DNA from: Spirochaetales bacterium
Lineage (GTDB): Bacteria > Spirochaetota > Spirochaetia > DSM-27196 > SLST01
Length of the DNA stretch: 20,867 bases
Direction of reading: 5' to 3'
NCBI GenBank assembly: GCA_028284845.1
Contig: JANQQY010000567.1
Location: 1-20,867, forward strand
The stretch's first letter is position 1. Each line of letters starts with the position of its first letter. This document shows, one piece after another, positions 16,243 to 20,867 of this stretch. The notes beneath the pieces were generated by a model, which saw only the letters and a program-made list of their open reading frames with translations, made no database searches and was not told where the DNA came from. The position numbers and the translations under genes are program-made.

Positions 16243-16995
16243 TTACGAGATCGAACGCGCCTGGGCGAGCATCTCTGCGGCGCGTAGCGCATTCTCTTCA
16301 GCGTTCTGAAGTACCTCGATGTAGTGGTCGCCGCTGCTGAGGAGCTCCAGCTGATCCGGATTGTGGAAGGTCCCCACTGCTTTCTCAACACCGTCCTCCC
16401 GCAGCCGATGCACGGAGCGATGAATCACGGAAAGACTGTGCCCCGCCTTCCGAAGCACGGCGATGATTCTGAGACGATTGAGCTCGTCTTCGGTAAGGTA
16501 GCGTTTGTTGTTGGGGCCGCGCCGAGGAATTGTTACAAGCCCGTTCCGCTCCCAATTGCGAATGCTTTCAGTGGTAATCAAAAGCATTCCTGCAACCGCA
16601 CGCATGGTGTACTCATTCTCGTCTTCATTGCGCCGCAGCCGTTTTGGGCCATACCAATCGCGGAGGAGTTCCGATGCTGCCGCAGCGTTTTGGTGCTCCG
16701 TTTCGACGATCCGGCGGTAGTCCGCGAGCGCTGCATCCGCCTTGCGCAGATCCCACTCCTTCATGGCCACGATGATCTGTCGCGCCTGGTTGCGAAGTGC
16801 GCGTCCCGGCCACTCACCATCGTAGAGAAGCCGAATCATGCGTACCTGAAAGAGATGCCTGGTATCAAAGCGACGATAGTTGTTCTTCTCCCGCGGTACT
16901 GTTGAAATCAGACCAATACGCTCGTAGAAACGCAGGGTGTTCACGTGGATGTTGCATGCCCTGGCGACGTCGATGCTTCGATAGACACGGCTCAT
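16243..16995 (-). CDS. MerR-like transcriptional regulator with two helix-turn-helix domains
   Basis: From the ATG at 16995 (M-S-R-V-Y-R-S-I-D-V-A) the protein has 250 residues. A TTG-initiated extension to 17070 is not credible because its residues fit no domain. The first winged helix (about 4-70) reads S-I-D-V-A-R-A-C-N-I-H-V-N-T-L-R-F-Y-E-R-I-G-L-I, the MerR signature. A second MerR unit (about 128-197) reads M-R-A-V-A-G-M-L-L-I-T-T-E-S-I-R-N-W-E-R-N-G-L-V and continues N-K-R-Y-L-T-E-D-E-L-N-R-L-R-I. A charged helical linker (about 80-125) joins them, and about 50 residues follow the second unit, with no effector domain and no Cys metal site. Two such domains in one chain let a monomer contact two half-sites. 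It is divergent from the acid-sugar operon and precedes the peptidase gene. Confidence 0.85.
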   Translation of the reverse strand: MSRVYRSIDVARACNIHVNTLRFYERIGLISTVPREKNNYRRFDTRHLFQVRMIRLLYDGEWPGRALRNQARQIIVAMKEWDLRKADAALADYRRIVETEHQNAAAASELLRDWYGPKRLRRNEDENEYTMRAVAGMLLITTESIRNWERNGLVTIPRRGPNNKRYLTEDELNRLRIIAVLRKAGHSLSVIHRSVHRLREDGVEKAVGTFHNPDQLELLSSGDHYIEVLQNAEENALRAAEMLAQARSIS

Positions 16996-17035
16996 TGGTG
17001 TTCCGAACGCGCCCCTTCCTCGCAGAGGCGATCGC

Positions 17036-17064
17036 AGCATACATGCCGGCCATTCCTGCTTCAA
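17036..17064 (-). promoter_or_regulatory. Candidate promoter of the MerR-like gene
   Basis: Read on the minus strand, TTGAAG (17064-17059) and TATGCT (17041-17036) are 17 bp apart, each matching 4 of 6 consensus bases. The leader would be about 35 nt and contains GAGGAAGGGG, although that purine run is far from the ATG. Confidence 0.35.
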
Positions 17065-17142
17065 CAACAAGACATTGAAGTTGTGTTCGATCTTGCGAAA
17101 CGTGGGATGTCCGGGAAGATCGCAACAGACGCAGTCAAATAA

Positions 17143-17156
17143 GGAAACCGGTTTCC
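17143..17156. promoter_or_regulatory. LacI-type operator in front of the acid-sugar operon
   Basis: GGAAACC is followed directly by GGTTTCC, a perfect 14-bp palindrome with central CG as in LacI-family operators. The outer base pair step has one mismatch (AAGG on the left, CCCTT on the right). The 18-nt stretch from ATAAGG through GGTTTCC is identical to the operator before lacI at 20025-20054. It ends 30 bp before the dehydratase ATG and 148 bp from the MerR-like start, so control of the plus-strand operon is more likely. Confidence 0.8.
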
Positions 17157-17174
17157 CTTCTTGGACAGAACGAC

Positions 17175-17180
17175 TATGCT
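17175..17180 (+). promoter_or_regulatory. Candidate -10 element of the acid-sugar operon (possible leaderless start)
   Basis: TATGCT ends 6 nt before the ATG at 17187, so transcription could begin at or next to the start codon. A -35 at the normal distance would be TTTCCC (17152-17157), a poor match that overlaps the operator. No Shine-Dalgarno sequence precedes the ATG. The call is weak. Confidence 0.3.
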
Positions 17181-17186
17181 CTACCT

Positions 17187-18347
17187 ATGTCCTCTATTGC
17201 CAAGGTCACCGCTATTCCCTGTCGATTTGCGAAAGACGAGTCATACCTGGGTTCGCACGACATTCCTGCCGGCGCACCGGCCTACTTCCGCCGATCTCAC
17301 GTAAGAGCCGTGTATTCAAGGTACTTCGAGACGACGTTCGTCAAACTGCAGGCTGATGATGGAACCGTGGGTTTTGGAGAGTGTCTCGCGCCGGTCGCTC
17401 CTCGCGTGTCCGCTGCAATCATAGAGGACCTGTTCGCTGAGGAGCTGGTAGGCAACGATCCCATGAGAATCACCGCGATCAGGTCCGGTCTCTATGACAT
17501 GATGCGAGACCGTGGCTACACCGGTGGGTTTTACATCGACGCTCTAACGGCGGTCGACACCGCACTCTGGGATCTCAAGGGAAAGCTTCTTGGTCAGTCG
17601 GTAACGAGCCTACTTGGCGGGTCGTTTGTGGATGCTGTTCCTGCATACGTCTCCAGCATTGGCGGAGTAACAGATGAGGAGAAGGCGGACCGGATCGAGT
17701 ACTGGATGGGGCTTGGATTTGCCAACTTCAAGCACCACGGCGGTCGCGGCATCGAGAGTGATGTGCAGACGGTTCGTGCAATCCGTAACGCCGCTGGTCC
17801 AGACGCCACGGTTGGCTACGACGCACACTGGGTCTACTCACCCGGCGAAGCGGCCCGGTTGGCACGTAAACTGGCGGACTACGATACTGCGTTCCTTGAG
17901 GCGCCGATGAATCCCGAGAGCGTTGAGGCTCACGCCCGGCTGGCACAGCAGAGCCCGGTGCCGGTGGCCGTGGGTGAGAACATCAGAACTCGACACGAGT
18001 ATCTGCAGTGGCTGGTCCAGGGTGCGGCATCTATCCTGCAGCCGGATGTGGGACGATCCGGGATCAGCGAAACCGTTGCGCTCGCGCAGATGGCGGAACC
18101 GTTCGCCGTCCAGATCGCGCCACATTTGAGCGTGGGACTCGGACCAATGGTCGCAGCATCTATCCATGTGGCTGCGTCGATTTCGAACCTCTACCTGCTC
18201 GAGTACCAGCCACCCACTATGGAGCTTGCAAACATGCTGCTGGAGGGTGACGGGATCGTCGCCGAAAAGGGTGTCTATCGCATCCCAGACCGACCGGGGC
18301 TCGGCATTGACGTGTCTGAGGCACGCATCTACGAGAAGCAGGTGTAA
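17187..18347 (+). CDS. Enolase-superfamily (mandelate racemase/MLE type) acid-sugar dehydratase or lactone cycloisomerase
   Basis: The family abstracts the proton next to a carboxylate, using a bound Mg2+. The 386-residue length and order are typical: capping domain with D-D-G-T-V-G-F-G-E-C-L-A-P, then D-T-A-L-W-D-L-K-G-K and L-L-G-G, then the barrel. Metal ligands are D212, E238 (L-E-A-P) and E264 (G-E-N-I). H214 in D-A-H follows the first ligand by two, as in galactonate dehydratase, and H313 (A-P-H-L-S-V-G) is the general catalytic His on the opposite face. The usual K-x-K is K182-H-H184, so the second Lys is replaced by His. It heads an operon with an aldolase-type and a uronate-dehydrogenase-like gene, which fits an aldonate, aldarate or aldarolactone substrate. 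Galactarolactone cycloisomerase and galactonate- or fuconate-type dehydratases are all possible. Confidence 0.88.
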   Translation: MSSIAKVTAIPCRFAKDESYLGSHDIPAGAPAYFRRSHVRAVYSRYFETTFVKLQADDGTVGFGECLAPVAPRVSAAIIEDLFAEELVGNDPMRITAIRSGLYDMMRDRGYTGGFYIDALTAVDTALWDLKGKLLGQSVTSLLGGSFVDAVPAYVSSIGGVTDEEKADRIEYWMGLGFANFKHHGGRGIESDVQTVRAIRNAAGPDATVGYDAHWVYSPGEAARLARKLADYDTAFLEAPMNPESVEAHARLAQQSPVPVAVGENIRTRHEYLQWLVQGAASILQPDVGRSGISETVALAQMAEPFAVQIAPHLSVGLGPMVAASIHVAASISNLYLLEYQPPTMELANMLLEGDGIVAEKGVYRIPDRPGLGIDVSEARIYEKQV

Positions 18348-18356
18348 GGAGGGGCA

Positions 18357-19295
18357 ATGAAGCTGCGTGGCGTATTCCAGATTCTACACACCCCGTTTCA
18401 CGAGAACGGCGACATTGATTGGAAGAGTCTTGATCGACAGATCGAGTTCTGTGTCCGCGTTGGTGTGCACGGACTCGTTGTTCCCGCGAATGCGAGCGAG
18501 TTCTACACATTGAGCGACGAGGAGCGCCGAACGCTGGTGAGCCGGACCGCCAACACTGTTGCCGGCGCGGTTCCCCTTGTCGTGGCGGTCCAGGCGACCG
18601 AGACGCGCCACGCGGTCGCATTCGCGGAACAGGCAACCGGCGTGGGTGCGGCAGCCGTCATGGCGATGCCGCCGCTCATCCGCAATGCGAGCGGCCCCGT
18701 GATTCACTCGTACTACAAGGCAATCGCCGACGTTGGGCTTCCGGTCATCATCCAGAACGCGCCCGCGCCCATTGGGACTCCGCAGCCTTCCTCCGCGCTC
18801 GCGAGTCTGCTGCAGAGTCATCCGCTCGTCTCCTATGTCAAGGAGGAAGTCGCACCGATTCTTCATCGTATCTCGGCTGCGGTTGAGCTTGGCGGTGACG
18901 ATTGCGACGGCGTGTTCGGCGGAGCGAACGGATTGGTCATGGTCGAGGAACTCGATCGCGGAGGATGCGGAAACATGCCTGCAGGCGGCGTGGTTGATCT
19001 TCAGGTGCAGATCATGAACGCCTACGATTCCGGAGACCGAGATCGTGCGATCGAGCTCCAGTCTCGCCTCTTCCCGCTTCTCTTTCACGCTGCGACCTAT
19101 GGAGCGGTGATCCACAAGTACCTGCTCTGGAGACGTGGAATCATCGACTCGCCCGCAGTCAGAGATCCCCAGGCGATTCACCTGGATCATCATGACGAGA
19201 CAGTGATTGAGGATCGCTACCGCCGCATTGCCGACGTGATGGATGACCAGACGCCACTGCTGTCAGAGAGAAGCCTCTCATGCGCAAAGTCCTGA
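18357..19295 (+). CDS. DHDPS/N-acetylneuraminate-lyase-family aldolase or dehydratase (atypical active site)
   Basis: This 312-residue TIM-barrel protein should form a Schiff base with a 2-keto acid through K162 in S-Y-V-K-E-E, the position of Lys161 in DHDPS. The gene starts at an ATG behind a strong AGGAGG, 9 bp after the dehydratase gene. Two usual active-site features are changed: Q133 (I-I-Q-N-A-P) stands where DHDPS has catalytic Tyr133, and the T-T pair of the G-T-T-G-E motif is replaced in P-A-N-A-S-E-F-Y-T-L. The C-terminal half has G-V-F-G-G-A-N-G-L and E-E-L-D-R-G-G-C-G-N-M-P, usual for the family. In this operon it is likely to split or dehydrate the 2-keto-3-deoxy acid made by the enolase-superfamily enzyme. 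Lysine biosynthesis is unlikely. The exact reaction is open because of the altered residues. Confidence 0.87.
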   Translation: MKLRGVFQILHTPFHENGDIDWKSLDRQIEFCVRVGVHGLVVPANASEFYTLSDEERRTLVSRTANTVAGAVPLVVAVQATETRHAVAFAEQATGVGAAAVMAMPPLIRNASGPVIHSYYKAIADVGLPVIIQNAPAPIGTPQPSSALASLLQSHPLVSYVKEEVAPILHRISAAVELGGDDCDGVFGGANGLVMVEELDRGGCGNMPAGGVVDLQVQIMNAYDSGDRDRAIELQSRLFPLLFHAATYGAVIHKYLLWRRGIIDSPAVRDPQAIHLDHHDETVIEDRYRRIADVMDDQTPLLSERSLSCAKS

Positions 19296-19996
19296 TCACG
19301 GGTTCGGCAGGGCACATTGGTCAGTTCCTCTGCGCAGCGCTCGAGCCGTACTACGAGATCCGGGGCTTCGACCGGGTTGCCTCCGATCGTCCGGAGGCGG
19401 CGACCGTTGCTCATCTGAGCGAGCGGGACGCCTTGCAGTCAGCCTGTACAGGTGTTGACGCTCTTGTCCATCTCGCCGGTGTCCGCGACGCCGCAAGTAG
19501 CTGGGAGGACGTTCTGGAGACCAACATCGTGGGAACGCACAACGTCCTTGATGCAGCGCGAGAGGCCGGGGTCGGCAAGATCGTCTACGCCTCGAGCTGC
19601 CAGGCTACGTTCGGGTACGGTGAGCACTACCCCCAAACACCGGACCTCTATCCCAAGAGTCTTTCTTTCTACGGAGTGTCGAAGTTCGCAGGCGAGCAAC
19701 TCGGGCATGTGTTTTCGTCCCGGCACGCAATCGATGTGATCTGCATACGGCTGGGACTGTTCACGGGCACTGGTAGAGTGCCCTCAAATCGACAGATAAC
19801 CGGACGCTTCCTGGGCCACGATGATGCCATCCAACTCTTCAGGCGTGCGATCGACGTGATCGGAGTGCGATTCGCCGTTGTGTACGGTGTCAGCAACAGT
19901 TCCATACGCTCACTCGATCTCTCAGCCGCCCGTGAGATTCTGGGGTATGTGCCCACTCAGAACGAAGACGATCTCCTCGATTCAAAAGAAGGTTGA
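19280..19996 (+). CDS. NAD(P)-dependent SDR dehydrogenase, uronate-dehydrogenase-like
   Basis: This 238-residue extended short-chain dehydrogenase has the nucleotide motif T7-G-S-A-G-H-I-G14, D-A-L-V-H-L-A-G-V, N-I-V-G-T-H-N-V-L-D-A-A, S105-S106 and the catalytic pair Y131-G-V-S-K135. The later L-G-H-D-D-A-I-Q-L-F-R-R-A-I and V-V-Y-G-V-S-N-S and the closing L-G-Y-V-P-T-Q-N follow the layout I recall for Agrobacterium uronate dehydrogenase (about 265 residues), so it is slightly short. Such enzymes oxidise a hexuronate at C1 to the aldarolactone; related ones take aldoses. It overlaps the preceding gene by 16 nt, so it is coupled. Together the three genes make an oxidise, dehydrate, cleave route. 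A sugar-nucleotide epimerase is a less likely alternative, given the length and the neighbours. Confidence 0.82.
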   Translation: MRKVLITGSAGHIGQFLCAALEPYYEIRGFDRVASDRPEAATVAHLSERDALQSACTGVDALVHLAGVRDAASSWEDVLETNIVGTHNVLDAAREAGVGKIVYASSCQATFGYGEHYPQTPDLYPKSLSFYGVSKFAGEQLGHVFSSRHAIDVICIRLGLFTGTGRVPSNRQITGRFLGHDDAIQLFRRAIDVIGVRFAVVYGVSNSSIRSLDLSAAREILGYVPTQNEDDLLDSKEG

Positions 19997-20021
19997 CAAC
20001 AGACGACTCCGCCCTCATACT
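19993..20021 (+). promoter_or_regulatory. Predicted sigma70-type promoter of the lacI-family gene
   Basis: TTGACA (19993-19998) is a perfect -35 that overlaps the stop codon of the SDR gene. CATACT (20016-20021; 4 of 6) follows after 17 bp. Transcription would start near 20028, inside the 30-bp palindrome, which would then block the promoter when bound. Confidence 0.6.
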
Positions 20022-20024
20022 CGT

Positions 20025-20054
20025 AAACATAAGGAAACCGGTTTCCTTATGTTT
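20025..20054. promoter_or_regulatory. 30-bp perfect palindromic LacI-type operator before the regulator gene
   Basis: The left half is AAACATAAGGAAACC and the right half is its exact reverse complement. The core GGAAACC/GGTTTCC with flanking ATAA repeats the site at 17143-17156. It lies between the predicted -10 and the ATG at 20060 and covers the likely +1, a classical self-repression layout. As RNA the same 30 nt could also fold into a 15-bp-arm hairpin close to the start codon. Confidence 0.85.
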
Positions 20055-20059
20055 TGCTT

Positions 20060-20867
20060 ATGGCTACGATTCAGCAGGTTGCCGACAAAGTCGGCGTGAC
20101 AAAAGGCGTTGTCTCCTCGTACCTCAACGACCCGGACACCAGTAGAGTCAGCTCTGCCACAAAGACGAGGATCGATGCCGCCGTAGAAGAGCTTGGATAC
20201 GTGCGCAACATTCATGCACGCAATCTGAGCCGGCAAACGAGTGATCTCATAAACGTGCTTGTGCTGTTCCGTGAACCCCTGTTCAGGAACTCCGTCGTGA
20301 ACGAGGTTCTCTCCGGTGCGGCAACGCTGTTGGGGTCGCACGACTACGGTCTTGTGTTTCCCGCCCAGCGATCAGGAACGCTGCTCGAGATGACGCGCGA
20401 TCAAATCCGTGGAACGCATGGCAACGCCGGGTACATCCTGATCGGCACTCGCTATAGCACCGGAGATGATCTCGAACGCACTGCCAGCGAGCTTGAGCGT
20501 CGTCGCGTTCCGTTCGTCATTACCAACATGCCGCAGCTTGATCGCAACGTGAACCAGGTCGTGATTCACACCGATCGGGCCGCAGTCGCGATTCGCAACC
20601 TCCATGAGCTTGGCCATGACCGGATTCTTGTTCTTGGTGGGACGGGCTACGACCCAGAGGGAACGTACGAACTCAATCTGACGCGAGCAACGCTGGAGGA
20701 ACTCGGTATAGAACAAGATCCGACCCTCGTGCATTTCGCCGACTACGACTTCCGGAAGGCAAAAGACGCAGTTGCGGCCGCAATCGAGGCGGGGGAGAGG
20801 TTCACCGCCGTCTTCTGTCTTGCGCGCCAGATGGCGATGGGTGCCGCCCAGGCGCTCGCCGACAAGG
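20060..20867 (+). CDS. LacI-family transcriptional regulator (3' end beyond window)
   Basis: The frame is open from the ATG at 20060 to the window end, giving 269 of an expected 330-350 residues. The helix-turn-helix is T-I-Q-Q-V-A-D-K-V-G-V-T-K-G-V-V-S-S-Y-L-N (about 3-23). The hinge region R-V-S-S-A-T-K-T-R-I-D-A-A-V-E-E-L-G-Y-V-R-N follows, then a periplasmic-binding-protein-type sugar-sensing domain (H-T-D-R-A-A-V-A-I-R-N-L-H-E-L-G-H-D-R-I-L-V-L-G-G). It should repress in the absence of a sugar or sugar acid. The operator directly before it and the matching one before the acid-sugar operon make those genes its likely regulon. No Shine-Dalgarno sequence is visible in front of the ATG; the palindrome ends only 5 nt upstream. 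Translation start is supported by the motif beginning M-A-T-I-Q-Q-V-A. Confidence 0.92.
   Translation, partial: MATIQQVADKVGVTKGVVSSYLNDPDTSRVSSATKTRIDAAVEELGYVRNIHARNLSRQTSDLINVLVLFREPLFRNSVVNEVLSGAATLLGSHDYGLVFPAQRSGTLLEMTRDQIRGTHGNAGYILIGTRYSTGDDLERTASELERRRVPFVITNMPQLDRNVNQVVIHTDRAAVAIRNLHELGHDRILVLGGTGYDPEGTYELNLTRATLEELGIEQDPTLVHFADYDFRKAKDAVAAAIEAGERFTAVFCLARQMAMGAAQALADK

Noticed and set aside
15750..16340. Open frame on the plus strand (196 codons) opposite the peptidase and MerR-like genes
   Set aside because: It is antisense to the M28 gene with its complete zinc set and runs into the end of the MerR-like gene. It has no domain and no ribosome site.
16197..16391. N-terminal extension of the M28 peptidase frame (65 extra residues)
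   Set aside because: It overlaps the MerR-like gene, is rich in Arg and Ser, has no signal peptide and does not resemble the M28 opening that begins at the ATG at 16196.
18384..19193. Long open frame on the minus strand (269 codons)
   Set aside because: It lies wholly antisense to the DHDPS-family gene, whose K162 motif, Shine-Dalgarno site and operon fit are clear. The antisense translation shows no recognisable domain.
1..20867. Mobile element, prophage, CRISPR array, defence system, tRNA or rRNA
   Set aside because: No transposase, integrase, terminal repeats, spaced direct repeats, nuclease or ATPase defence genes, cloverleaf or rRNA sequence was recognised anywhere in the window.

Overview
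The window is a 20.9 kb piece of bacterial chromosome devoted mainly to carbohydrate uptake and breakdown. GC looks to be in the mid-50s percent by eye. No rRNA, tRNA, CRISPR array, transposase or phage gene was seen. A diderm of the Spirochaetales type is the best guess. The solute-binding protein has a cleavable, non-lipoprotein signal peptide ending A-F-A-T-G. Its transporter is of the LplB/YtcP type, controlled by a YesM/YesN-type two-component system, and several genes have weak or no Shine-Dalgarno sequence. This taxonomic guess is inference; a Paenibacillus-like Firmicute shares the transporter and regulator types but would normally have a lipoprotein binding protein.

Left edge (1-445): the 3' end of an AraC-family regulator gene on the plus strand, then 170 bp of spacer. 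Minus-strand block (446-16995), in order of transcription: a MerR-like regulator with two DNA-binding domains and an M28 metallopeptidase; response regulator and histidine kinase; two CUT1 permeases and the binding protein; a URO-D-fold protein; a GH3 glycosidase and a GH95 alpha-L-fucosidase-type glycosidase; finally a PaaX-family regulator and an alpha/alpha-toroid protein of unknown function. Short gaps and stop/start overlaps (ATGA, GTGA, TAGTG) argue for co-transcription within sub-blocks. The PaaX pair has its own good sigma70-type promoter, bracketed by an inverted repeat.

Plus-strand block (17187-20867): an enolase-superfamily acid-sugar dehydratase or cycloisomerase, a DHDPS/KDG-aldolase-family protein and a uronate-dehydrogenase-like SDR form a tight operon. 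A LacI-family regulator, cut by the window end, follows. Two near-identical LacI-type operators, one before the operon and one before lacI itself, tie these genes into one regulon.

How it fits together (inference): YesM/YesN senses an extracellular sugar and drives CUT1 uptake of an oligosaccharide. GH3 and GH95 lack signal peptides and would trim it inside the cell. A released aldose, uronate or related sugar could then be oxidised by the SDR, dehydrated by the enolase-superfamily enzyme and cleaved or dehydrated by the DHDPS-family enzyme. No ABC ATPase is encoded here, so a shared MsmX-type ATPase elsewhere is expected. The most unusual points are the altered active-site residues of the DHDPS-family and enolase-superfamily proteins, the URO-D-like protein inside a glycosidase operon, the PaaX/toroid pair, and the 30-bp perfect palindrome.
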